From contig CAZDEY010000004.1 in the NCBI GenBank assembly GCA_964504565.1, positions 242,398-306,397 of the forward strand: DNA of 64,000 nucleotides, given 5' to 3'. The notes beneath the pieces are model-generated. The model had not been told where the DNA came from, searched no databases, and worked only from the letters and a program-made list of their open reading frames with translations. Below, piece after piece: positions 49,951 to 58,129 of the stretch (the first letter of the stretch is position 1; each line of letters opens with the position of its first letter). Source of the stretch: Cesiribacter sp964504565 (GTDB lineage Bacteria > Bacteroidota > Bacteroidia > Cytophagales > Cyclobacteriaceae). Both the position numbers and the translations under genes were made by a program.

Positions 49951-50394
49951 TTATTTACCGCCTTCTAATTGCATATAAGCCTGAGCTGCCTCAAGCTTCA
50001 TTTTCTTAATCATATTCAGGAAGCCGTTAGAACGCTGGCTTCCGATAAAGCCGCCCATACCTATTTTCTCTATAAAGTATAAGTCAGCTTTGGCTACACT
50101 GTCGGGGCTTTGTCCGCTTAATATTCTTATTAGTAAAGCTACCAAACCTTTGGTGATAGCGGTGTTGCTGTCGGCTAGGTATTTTACCTTATTTTCTTCC
50201 AATTCACTTACTAACCAAACTTTACTCAGGCAGCCTTTAACCAAATTTTCATCTTGCTGATGTTGGCTTGGTAGTTCCGGTAACTTATTGCCTATATCAA
50301 TCAGATACTCCAGCTTGCCGTTGCGGTCTACTTCAAACAGGGCAAATTCTTCAATTACTTCGTCTTGAATACTATTTATGCTTGCTTCAGCCAT
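49951..50394 (-). CDS. sufE: Cysteine desulfuration protein SufE
   Basis: 147 residues. LIDIGNKLPELP, then NLVKGCLSKVWLV carrying the sulfur-accepting cysteine, and GGFIGSQRSNGFLNMIKKM at the C-terminus. It accepts persulfide sulfur from SufS and passes it to SufBCD. It lies 5 nt after sufS. Confidence 0.94.
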   Translation of the reverse strand: MAEASINSIQDEVIEEFALFEVDRNGKLEYLIDIGNKLPELPSQHQQDENLVKGCLSKVWLVSELEENKVKYLADSNTAITKGLVALLIRILSGQSPDSVAKADLYFIEKIGMGGFIGSQRSNGFLNMIKKMKLEAAQAYMQLEGGK

Positions 50395-50399
50395 ACCAC

Positions 50400-51641
50400 C
50401 TACCGTAATTTTTGTACTACCGCCCGTATCGACTCGGCTAGGTAGTCTACTTCTTCCATTGTATTATAAACCGCAAACGAAGCCCGTACGGTTCCGTCAA
50501 TAGCCAAGCGGTTCATTAGGGGTTGGGTACAGTGGTGTCCGGTGCGCACCGCTATGCCCTTCGCATCCAGCATTAGCCCCAAATCGAAGGGGTGAACCCC
50601 GTCAACTACGAAGCTTAGCACACTAACTTTTTCCTTGGCCGTACCTACTACGCGCAAACCATCAATTTGGCTTAGCTTATCGGTAGCGTAGGCCAGTACT
50701 TCCTGTTCGTGGGCGGCAATGTTTTCTTTGCCCAATTCTTCTACAAAATCCAGCGCCTTTTTAAAGGCTATCATGTCGGCAATATTAGGGGTGCCGGCTT
50801 CAAATTTATAGGGTATGCTATTATAGGTAGTCTTCTCAAACGAGACTTCTGATATCATTTCGCCGCCGCCCTGGTAAGGGGGCATAGCTTCCAGAAGGGC
50901 ACGTTTTCCGTACAAAAATCCGCTGCCGGTCGGGGCGTACACCTTATGGCCGCTCATGGCGTAGAAGTCAACATCTAACTCCTGAACATCTATTGCTAAA
51001 TGAGAACTGGCCTGGGCGCCGTCAAGTAGTACGCAAGCACCGTACTTATGCGCCGCTTCAATAATTTCCTTAACTGGATTAATGGTACCTAAAGCGTTGG
51101 AGGCGTGCACTATCGAAACCAGCTTGGTGTTCTCGTTAAGCAGCTTTAGAAACTCATCGAATACAATATCGCCGGCTTCATCAATAGGAATTACTTTTAG
51201 TTTAGCTCCTTTTTCTTCGCACAGCATTTGCCACGGAACAATATTGCTGTGGTGTTCCAGGGTAGAAATAATAATTTCATCGCCCGCCTTTATATTGGCC
51301 CGGCCCCAGGTAGCGGCTACCAAATTTATACCATCGGTACAGCCTTTGGTAAAAATAATTTCTTCGGGTTCGGCCGCATTTATAAATTTAGCCGCGGCTT
51401 TGCGGGTATCTTCAAACGCCTTGGTAGCCTTATCGGCCAGGGTGTGGGCACCCCGGTGAATATTTGCGTTGTAGCCAATGTAGTAAGCCTGCAGCGCATC
51501 AAGTACCTCCTTAGGTTTTTGGGTAGTTGCCGCATTATCCAGGTATACCAATTGGTGGTTGTTTACCTTTTGGTGCAATACCGGAAAGCGGGAACGTATA
51601 TCTTCCATATTAAGCCGGGGGCGTACTTGGGCTTCACTCAT
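50400..51641 (-). CDS. sufS: Cysteine desulfurase SufS
   Basis: 413 residues, PLP-dependent class V aminotransferase fold: YLDNAATTQKP, HSNIVPWQ, DGAQASSHLAIDVQ, SGHKVYAPTGSGFLYG with the PLP lysine, and RTGHHCTQPLM with the persulfide cysteine. It releases sulfur from cysteine for Fe-S cluster assembly. The ATG overlaps the sufD stop by 4 nt. Confidence 0.96.
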   Translation of the reverse strand: MSEAQVRPRLNMEDIRSRFPVLHQKVNNHQLVYLDNAATTQKPKEVLDALQAYYIGYNANIHRGAHTLADKATKAFEDTRKAAAKFINAAEPEEIIFTKGCTDGINLVAATWGRANIKAGDEIIISTLEHHSNIVPWQMLCEEKGAKLKVIPIDEAGDIVFDEFLKLLNENTKLVSIVHASNALGTINPVKEIIEAAHKYGACVLLDGAQASSHLAIDVQELDVDFYAMSGHKVYAPTGSGFLYGKRALLEAMPPYQGGGEMISEVSFEKTTYNSIPYKFEAGTPNIADMIAFKKALDFVEELGKENIAAHEQEVLAYATDKLSQIDGLRVVGTAKEKVSVLSFVVDGVHPFDLGLMLDAKGIAVRTGHHCTQPLMNRLAIDGTVRASFAVYNTMEEVDYLAESIRAVVQKLR

Positions 51642-52945
51642 ATAAATCGGGTTTCTAGCTTAGTATCAAGCAAGTTTAAAAAATGGTCGCGTACGGCATC
51701 TAAACTAATATGTTCAATAATATCAGCGGCAAATGCTCTTAATAATAGGGCGCGGGCCGAGCTTTCGCTAAGACCGCGGGAGCGTAAGTAAAATACCTGT
51801 TCCTCATCAATTTGGCCGGTAGTAGCTCCGTGAGAACATTTTACGTCGTCGGCCCAAATTTCTAATTGAGGTTTAGTATTCACCGTAGCTCCATCGCTTA
51901 GCAAAATATTCTTATTACTCTGAAAGGCGTTGGTTTTTTGAGCAATTTGCTGAACGTAAATGCGGCCGTTAAAAACGCCGGTGCTTTTATCGTCCATAAT
52001 CCCTTTATACAGTTCGTTGCTTTCGCAATGCGGTTGCTGATGGTCTACCACTGTATGGTTATCTACGTGTTGCGAACCGTGCAGCATATATAGGCCGTAC
52101 ATATGCGTTTCGCAATTCTTTCCGTCCAGGGCTATTTTCAGGTTATTTCTAACCATTTTACCACCTAATGTAATGGTGGTTGCACTAAACCGGCTATCGG
52201 CAGCCTGTACTACCTGGGTAGTATTAACCTGAATGGCTTGGTCGCTTTCGGTTTGAAGCTTGTACAGCGTAACCGAGGCATTAGCTCCCACCTCAATTTC
52301 CAGGGTAGAGTTTAAGAACGAAGTTGAATTGCCCTGACTGGTAATGCTTTCTACCACCGATACTGAAGCTCCTTGGGCTACTCTAAGGTAGCAGCGGGGC
52401 ATAGCCGCAATTTTGCTGCTGGTGGTATCCGTATGGAAGTTTAGGATAAGCGGCTGGCTAAGCTGCTTATTTTTAGGAATATCAATTACCAAGCCTTCGC
52501 GGGTGTAGCTGGCATTTAAGGCAACAAAGGCATCGGATTGGCTGGTAGCTAAACTGCCTATTTTGGCGGCCAGGGCGGCATCTTTTTCAAAAGCTTCATC
52601 CAACGAATATACGGTTGCTTCCTTACGTAGGGCTTCCAGGCTAGCTGCAGCATTGTTGAGCTGGCCATTCACAAAGTTGAAAACAAAACCGTTAAGCCCA
52701 GCAATTGCCGGCACGCTAGCGGTACTATCAGTACCAGAAATAGCAAAACCTTCAGAAAATTCTTTAGCCAGAAGTTTGCTGAGGGGCGTATACTTATAAT
52801 CCTCCTGCTTAGGAGCCGGTAAGCCTAAATTCTCCAGAGCAGTAATGCCCTGCTGACTTAGGGCTCGCTGGGCTTCGGTGCTGTGCTGAGCCACTTGTTG
52901 AGCCTGACCAGTTATAGTTTGCGTGTATTGAGTAGCGTTTGCCAT
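51638..52945 (-). CDS. sufD: Fe-S cluster assembly protein SufD
   Basis: 435 residues. An N-terminal helical part is followed by the SufB/SufD beta-helix (about 190-400), with YMLHGSQHVDNHTVVDHQQPHCESNELYKGIMDDKSTGVFNGRI and KCSHGATTGQIDEEQVFYLRSRG. It forms the SufBC2D scaffold with SufB and SufC. It lies 2 nt after sufC and overlaps sufS. Confidence 0.95.
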   Translation of the reverse strand: MANATQYTQTITGQAQQVAQHSTEAQRALSQQGITALENLGLPAPKQEDYKYTPLSKLLAKEFSEGFAISGTDSTASVPAIAGLNGFVFNFVNGQLNNAAASLEALRKEATVYSLDEAFEKDAALAAKIGSLATSQSDAFVALNASYTREGLVIDIPKNKQLSQPLILNFHTDTTSSKIAAMPRCYLRVAQGASVSVVESITSQGNSTSFLNSTLEIEVGANASVTLYKLQTESDQAIQVNTTQVVQAADSRFSATTITLGGKMVRNNLKIALDGKNCETHMYGLYMLHGSQHVDNHTVVDHQQPHCESNELYKGIMDDKSTGVFNGRIYVQQIAQKTNAFQSNKNILLSDGATVNTKPQLEIWADDVKCSHGATTGQIDEEQVFYLRSRGLSESSARALLLRAFAADIIEHISLDAVRDHFLNLLDTKLETRFI

Positions 52946-52947
52946 GC

Positions 52948-53700
52948 TTATACTGCTTCGGCTTTAATCCAGTCGTATCCTTTATCTTCCAGCTCCAACG
53001 CCAATTCTTTGGTGCCACTTTTTACAATTCGACCATTGTACAGAACGTGCACGTAGTCGGGCACTATATAATCGAGCAAACGCTGGTAGTGGGTAACTAC
53101 AACGGTAGCATTTTTAGGCGACTTTAATTTGTTCACGCCATTTGCTACAATACGCAGGGCATCAATGTCCAACCCGGAATCAGTTTCGTCCAGTATAGCC
53201 AGGGTTGGTTCCAGCATAGCCATTTGAAAGATTTCGTTACGCTTTTTCTCGCCACCAGAAAAACCTTCGTTGAGTGCGCGGTTAAGCAAACTTTGATCAA
53301 TTTCCACCAACTTCATTTTTTCCTTCATCAATTTTAGGAAGGAAACGGCATCCAGTTTATCCTGCCCCCGGTGTTCGCGAACCTGATTTAGGGCAGTTTT
53401 AAGGAAATTAGTAGTGCTTACACCAGGAATTTCAACCGGATACTGAAACGCTAGAAATACCCCTTCGCGAGCGCGGTCTTCGGGGTTCATATCCAGCAGA
53501 TCCTTATTTTGGAAGGTAACACTGCCTTCGGTTACTTCGTAGTCTTCGCGGCCGGCTAAAACGGAGGCTAATGTACTTTTACCGGAGCCATTCGGTCCCA
53601 TAATAGCGTGTACTTCGCCGGCTTTAACCTGCAGGTTAATTCCTTTTAAAATTTCTTTGCCGTCTATGTTGGCGTGGAGGTTTTTAATATCTAACAGCAT
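52948..53700 (-). CDS. sufC: Fe-S cluster assembly ATPase SufC
   Basis: 250 residues, ABC-type ATPase: Walker A GPNGSGKST, Q-loop FQYPVEIPGV, signature FSGGEKKRNEI, Walker B LAILDETDSGLD and VVTHYQ H-loop. It powers conformational change of the SufBC2D complex. It is separated from sufB by 116 nt containing a terminator-like hairpin. Confidence 0.96.
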   Translation of the reverse strand: MLLDIKNLHANIDGKEILKGINLQVKAGEVHAIMGPNGSGKSTLASVLAGREDYEVTEGSVTFQNKDLLDMNPEDRAREGVFLAFQYPVEIPGVSTTNFLKTALNQVREHRGQDKLDAVSFLKLMKEKMKLVEIDQSLLNRALNEGFSGGEKKRNEIFQMAMLEPTLAILDETDSGLDIDALRIVANGVNKLKSPKNATVVVTHYQRLLDYIVPDYVHVLYNGRIVKSGTKELALELEDKGYDWIKAEAV

Positions 53701-53752
53701 AGTGCCAGGTAATTCAGATTAAAATAGGGGAGAGGGGTTAATCCAATGCGTT

Positions 53753-53799
53753 AAAAAAGGGAATCCATGTTGCCTGGCGCTGACCAAACAACATGGATT
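53753..53799 (-). terminator. Terminator-like hairpin between sufB and sufC
   Basis: A perfect 11-bp stem AATCCATGTTG (53762-53772) / CAACATGGATT (53789-53799). On the - strand the hairpin is followed by CCC and then a six-U run (53753-53758). It is inside the operon, so it may act as a partial terminator or RNA-processing site that makes SufB more abundant than the rest. Confidence 0.7.
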
Positions 53800-53816
53800 A
53801 TATAATTGAGTACGTA

Positions 53817-55262
53817 TTATCCTACGCTACCTTCCAGCGTAAGAGCTAGTAATTTTTGAGCTTCAACGGCAAATTCCATTGGCAATTGGTTCAATACTTC
53901 TTTACAGTACCCATTTACAATTAGGGCCACCGCATCTTCAGTACTGATGCCGCGCTGGTTACAATAAAATAACTGGTCTTCGCCAATTTTAGAAGTAGTA
54001 GCCTCATGCTCAACTTGAGCCGACGAATTATCAATTTCTATATAAGGGAAAGTATGCGCTCCGCACAGGTTACCCATCAAAAGGCTATCGCACTGGCTGA
54101 AGTTTCGGGCATTTTCGGCCCGCTTCATTATCTGAACCAGACCACGGTAGCTATTTTGGCTCTTACCGGCCGAAACACCCTTGCTTACAATTCTGCTCTT
54201 GGTATTTTTACCAATGTGAATCATTTTGGTGCCAGTATCGGCTTGCTGGTAATTATTGGTTACCGCTACCGAATAAAACTCACCAATGGAATTATCGCCT
54301 TTCAGTATACAGCTTGGGTACTTCCAGGTAACGGCTGAGCCGGTTTCAACCTGGGTCCAGCTAATTTTAGAGCGGTCACCGGCACAAATACCTCGCTTGG
54401 TAACAAAATTATATATACCACCTTTGCCGTTCTTATCGCCCGGGTACCAGTTTTGTACGGTGCTGTACTTTACTTCGGCATCTTTAGCAGCGTAAATTTC
54501 TACCACAGCCGCGTGTAGCTGATTTTCGTCGCGTTGGGGGGCAGTACAACCTTCCAGATAGCTAACGTAACTACCTTCATCGGCCACAATAAGGGTACGC
54601 TCAAACTGGCCGGTATTAGCCGCGTTGATTCGGAAATAGGTGCTTAGCTCCATTGGGCAACGTACGCCCTTAGGTATATAGCAGAACGAACCATCGGAAA
54701 ATACGGCTGAGTTTAGGGTAGCGTAGTAATTATCGGAGATAGGTACCACCGAGCCTAAGTACTTACGTACCAGTTCCGGGTGTTCTTTAACCGCTTCGCT
54801 GAAGCTCATAAAAATGATGCCCAACTCGCCCAGCTTTTCCTTAAAGGTAGTCGCTACCGATACCGAGTCAATAACCGCATCTACAGCAACTCCGGTCAGG
54901 CGCTTTTGCTCTTCTAAAGAAATACCCAACTTTTTGAAAGTCTCCAGAAGCTCCGGGTCTACTTCATTTAAGCTTTTAGGTTTAACTTTTTGCTTAGGAG
55001 CCGAGTAGTAAATCAGGTCCTGAAAGTCTATATCCGGGTACTTTACATTAGGCCACTTAGGCTCAGTAAGGGTTAACCAGTGGCGGTAGGCTTTTAGCCT
55101 CCACTCCAGTAACCACTCGGGTTCTTCTTTCTTAGCGGAAATGAAACGTATAATATCTTCACTCAGGCCTTTGGGCGCTGAGTCGGATTCAATCTTGGTT
55201 TCCCAACCCCACTTATACTCCGACTGGGTTACAGATTCCAGTAGCTCGGTATCTTTGCTCAT
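53817..55262 (-). CDS. sufB: Fe-S cluster assembly protein SufB
   Basis: 481 residues. AVFSDGSFCYIPKGVRCPMELSTYFRIN, EGCTAPQRDENQLHAAVVEI, and the C-terminal EHEATTSKIGEDQLFYCNQRGIS with NGYCKEVLNQLPMEFAVEA. It is the scaffold on which the nascent Fe-S cluster forms. It is the first gene of the operon sufB-C-D-S-E-T; promoter signals must lie in 55263-55378. Confidence 0.96.
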   Translation of the reverse strand: MSKDTELLESVTQSEYKWGWETKIESDSAPKGLSEDIIRFISAKKEEPEWLLEWRLKAYRHWLTLTEPKWPNVKYPDIDFQDLIYYSAPKQKVKPKSLNEVDPELLETFKKLGISLEEQKRLTGVAVDAVIDSVSVATTFKEKLGELGIIFMSFSEAVKEHPELVRKYLGSVVPISDNYYATLNSAVFSDGSFCYIPKGVRCPMELSTYFRINAANTGQFERTLIVADEGSYVSYLEGCTAPQRDENQLHAAVVEIYAAKDAEVKYSTVQNWYPGDKNGKGGIYNFVTKRGICAGDRSKISWTQVETGSAVTWKYPSCILKGDNSIGEFYSVAVTNNYQQADTGTKMIHIGKNTKSRIVSKGVSAGKSQNSYRGLVQIMKRAENARNFSQCDSLLMGNLCGAHTFPYIEIDNSSAQVEHEATTSKIGEDQLFYCNQRGISTEDAVALIVNGYCKEVLNQLPMEFAVEAQKLLALTLEGSVG

Positions 55263-55378
55263 GCTGTCTAGGTTGTTTGGAATTAGTCAAAATAATACTC
55301 AAATATAGAACATAAATTTGACTTTAAGGTTCCTTTTCAGCCTTATTTTAAGGACTGGAAGAATACTATAGATAAAAT

Positions 55379-55852
55379 CTATTGAGCCTCAAGGGTTATG
55401 GTTCGCTGAACCCGTTCTTCAAGGGAAATTACGCTTTCTGTTCGTTCTACGCCATCTAACGGCTGTATTTTATCGTGCAGCACCTCGCGTAAATGTTGGG
55501 TATCGCGGCAATACAGCCGGCAGTACATACTGTAGGGGCCGGTGGTGTAGTGCAGGCTAACCACTTCAGGAATTTTTTCCAATTGGGCGGCTACCCGATC
55601 ATAGTAACTGCTCTTTTCCAAATACACCCCAATAAAGGCAGTTACATCGTATCCTAGTTTACTATAATCTATAATTAAGGATGAACCCTGTACCACGCCG
55701 GACTCTTCCAGCTTCTTCATTCTAACGTGCACAGTTCCCCCGCTTACGCCTAGCTTTTTGGCTACCTCGGTATAGGGGGTTTTAGCATCCTGAGACAGAA
55801 TATTTAAGATACTCATATCCAGCTTATCGATATCATAAAATTTGCCTGCCAT
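55379..55852 (-). CDS. Lrp/AsnC-family transcriptional regulator
   Basis: 157 residues. N-terminal winged HTH (LDMSILNILSQDAKTPYTEVAKKLGVSGGTVHVRMKKLEESGVV) and a C-terminal RAM/AsnC ligand-binding domain (VTAFIGVYLEKSSYYDRVAAQLEKIPEVVSLHYTTGPYS). It probably senses an amino acid. It is encoded just upstream of the SUF operon on the same strand with a 116-nt gap. Regulation of suf by this protein is possible but not shown. Confidence 0.92.
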   Translation of the reverse strand: MAGKFYDIDKLDMSILNILSQDAKTPYTEVAKKLGVSGGTVHVRMKKLEESGVVQGSSLIIDYSKLGYDVTAFIGVYLEKSSYYDRVAAQLEKIPEVVSLHYTTGPYSMYCRLYCRDTQHLREVLHDKIQPLDGVERTESVISLEERVQRTITLEAQ

Positions 55853-55981
55853 AGCTAACGATCGTTAGTAAAATTATAAAAATAAAACCTGTTAATTAAT
55901 AATTATTCAAATGTACAAAGTAATTATTGTAAATATTTGCAGTTTTGAATAAAATTATTGAAAATTACCTCATAAGAATAA

Positions 55982-56120
55982 TGTAAGGTGATGAAATTGT
56001 GCTATCTACCAGTAGCCTTGGCAGACATGCCCTCCGGTCTCGGGGGTGGAGGTTCGGGATAAACTTAAGGCTTCGGCCTTAGCTAACCACTCCGTGGAGG
56101 TTCGAGTCCTCCCCTTACAG
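55982..56120 (+). tRNA. Atypical 139-nt tRNA-like gene (D-loop hairpin insert, giant variable arm)
   Basis: The ends are perfect tRNA: 7-bp acceptor 55982-55988/56113-56119 (TGTAAGG/CCTTACA), 5-bp T-arm with loop TTCGAGT (56101-56107), discriminator G56120. A Leu-type D-stem ATG/CAT (55991-55993/56026-56028) encloses about 20 extra nt that form a GCTA/TAGC hairpin. The anticodon stem CCCTC/GGGGG (56030-56034/56042-56046) has loop CGGTCTC, where position 33 is G, not T. The variable region (56048-56093) folds as GGAGGTT/AACCACTCC around a TTCG-capped 7-bp hairpin. It has its own terminator. The amino-acid identity is unclear (Leu- or Ser-like body; GTC would read as Asp). Functional tRNA, specialised RNA and pseudogene are all open. 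Confidence 0.6.
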
Positions 56121-56125
56121 CAATT

Positions 56126-56163
56126 AAAGCCGCCCTATAATTATAGGTGCGGCTTTTCTTTTA
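56126..56163 (+). terminator. Terminator of the tRNA-like gene
   Basis: The outer stem AAAGCCGC (56126-56133) / GCGGCTTT (56149-56156) encloses a CCTATAA/TTATAGG palindrome, followed by TTCTTTT. It starts only 6 nt after the RNA's 3' end, indicating a dedicated transcription unit. Confidence 0.88.
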
Positions 56164-56260
56164 TAAGTCCGTAGGCTTTTGGGGCAAAAGAATTTTTGTA
56201 AATTCCGTGCAAAACGAAATCTGATTGTATTTTTAAGCCTTTATAAACCTTAAATCTCTT

Positions 56261-57943
56261 ATGGCTGATTATCCTTGGTTCGCCCATTACCCATCTCAAG
56301 TTTCGCAAACGGTTGAATATAAGCAGTATAATTCTTTGCCGCATTTGCTGGAGCAGGCATTTGGTAAGTACGCTACCCAAACGGCGTACGAAAGCATGGG
56401 CAAAACCCTTACCTATAAAGAAGTAAATGAGCTGTCCCATCAGTTTGCTGCCTTCTTCCAAAAAGAGTTAGGGTTAAAGAAGGGCGACCGTATTGCGATA
56501 CAAATGCCTAACTGCTTGCAATACCCCGTAGTAATGTTTGGGGCCCTGCGCGCCGGTTTGGTTGTAGTCAATACTAACCCCTTGTATACCCCGCGCGAAA
56601 TGAAACACCAGTTTACCGATGCCGGTGTAAAGGCTTTGGTAATTATTGACATGTTTGCCCACAACCTGGAAAAGATATTAGGTGAAACCAATATTGAGCA
56701 CGTAATTGTAACCGGACTGGGCGATATGCTGGGCACCTTAAAAGGCAGCTTGGTAAACTTTGTAGTTAAGAATATCAAGAAAATGGTTCCGGCCTATAGT
56801 CTGCCCAAGGCTATTCCGTTTAAAAAAGCCTTGAGCCGCGGTAGCAATCTTAACCTGGACAAAGTAGATATAAGCCCGGAAGATTTAGCCTTTTTGCAAT
56901 ATACTGGCGGCACTACCGGCGTAGCTAAAGGGGCAATGCTAAGCCACCGGAACATGATTGCTCATACCCTGCAAATTGAGCAATGGTTTCAGCCTTTACT
57001 GCAGGCCGACCGGCAGGAACGTATGGTTACGGCTATTCCACTATACCATATATTTGCCCTGGCGGTAAATGGTATATTTATGGCCCATATTGGAGCCGAA
57101 AATCTCTTGATTACTAATCCAAGGGATATGAAGACCTTTCTGAAAGAGCTTAAAAAGAAGCCGTTTACGCTAATTACCGGAGTTAATACGCTATTTAACG
57201 GCTTGCTAAACCAGCCATCATTTAAGGAGGTAGACTTTTCGGAGCTTAAAACTGCTATTGGCGGCGGTATGGCTGTGCAGAAAGCCGTAGCTGAAAAATG
57301 GAAACAGGTTACCGGCGTGTCATTAGTTGAAGGCTACGGGCTTAGCGAAACCGCGCCGGTGCTTAGTGTAAACCCACTGGATGGTAAGGAGCGACAGGGT
57401 ACCATTGGTTTGCCCATGCCTAATACCGAAATGGCCATTTTTGACGAGGAAGGTAATCAACTAGGTGTAGGTGAGGTTGGAGAAATTTGCGCTCGAGGCC
57501 CGCAGGTTATGCGAGGCTACTGGCAGCGCGATGATGAAACCAAGAAAGTTTTCTTCGGAGAGTTCTTCCGTACCGGTGATATTGGTACTTGCAGCGCCGA
57601 TGGCTACTTTAAAATAGTGGACCGGAAAAAGGATATGATTAACGTATCGGGTTTTAACGTGTACCCTAATGAGGTTGAAGATGCCGTAGCCATGCACCCT
57701 AAAGTTCTGGAATGTGCAGCCGTGGGCGTTGCAGACGAAAAATCGACCGAAGCGGTAAAACTTTTTGTAGTGAAAAAAGAAGACTCCTTAACCGCCGATG
57801 AACTAAAAGCCTTCTGCCGAGAAAACCTTACCGCTTATAAGGTGCCAAAGTATATTGAATGGCGCCGCGAGCTGCCCAAAAGTAATGTAGGTAAGATTCT
57901 ACGCCGGGTTTTACGAGAAGAAGAGGATTTGGCGAGTAAATAG
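56261..57943 (+). CDS. fadD: Long-chain fatty acid-CoA ligase
   Basis: 560 residues, ANL superfamily: AMP-binding P-loop YTGGTTGVAKGAMLSH (about 214-229), VEGYGLSETAPV, GEICARGPQVMRGYW, FRTGDIG, VDRKKDMINVSGFNVYP, and catalytic Lys in SNVGKILRR. It activates fatty acids to acyl-CoA for degradation or lipid synthesis. Membrane-associated as in the family. It is monocistronic, with a terminator at 57968. Confidence 0.94.
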   Translation: MADYPWFAHYPSQVSQTVEYKQYNSLPHLLEQAFGKYATQTAYESMGKTLTYKEVNELSHQFAAFFQKELGLKKGDRIAIQMPNCLQYPVVMFGALRAGLVVVNTNPLYTPREMKHQFTDAGVKALVIIDMFAHNLEKILGETNIEHVIVTGLGDMLGTLKGSLVNFVVKNIKKMVPAYSLPKAIPFKKALSRGSNLNLDKVDISPEDLAFLQYTGGTTGVAKGAMLSHRNMIAHTLQIEQWFQPLLQADRQERMVTAIPLYHIFALAVNGIFMAHIGAENLLITNPRDMKTFLKELKKKPFTLITGVNTLFNGLLNQPSFKEVDFSELKTAIGGGMAVQKAVAEKWKQVTGVSLVEGYGLSETAPVLSVNPLDGKERQGTIGLPMPNTEMAIFDEEGNQLGVGEVGEICARGPQVMRGYWQRDDETKKVFFGEFFRTGDIGTCSADGYFKIVDRKKDMINVSGFNVYPNEVEDAVAMHPKVLECAAVGVADEKSTEAVKLFVVKKEDSLTADELKAFCRENLTAYKVPKYIEWRRELPKSNVGKILRRVLREEEDLASK

Positions 57944-57967
57944 AAAATTAGTTACAGAAAGCACTGT

Positions 57968-57998
57968 AAGCCTCAGGTAGTTACCCGGGGCTTTTTTT
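57968..57998 (+). terminator. Terminator of fadD
   Basis: AAGCCTC (57968-57974) / GGGGCTT (57987-57993) with an inner GGT/ACC pair, followed by a T-run. Confidence 0.8.
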
Positions 57999-58129
57999 AT
58001 TTTAATTCAGGTAAGATGTATTTAGTGTTGAAACACTTTAACTTTTTGGTAATAGTAATGTAATCTTTCTCTACGCATAACACTTTGGTTCCTCAGTAAA
58101 TTTGTGGCTTAAACTACTCCACTCCTCTG

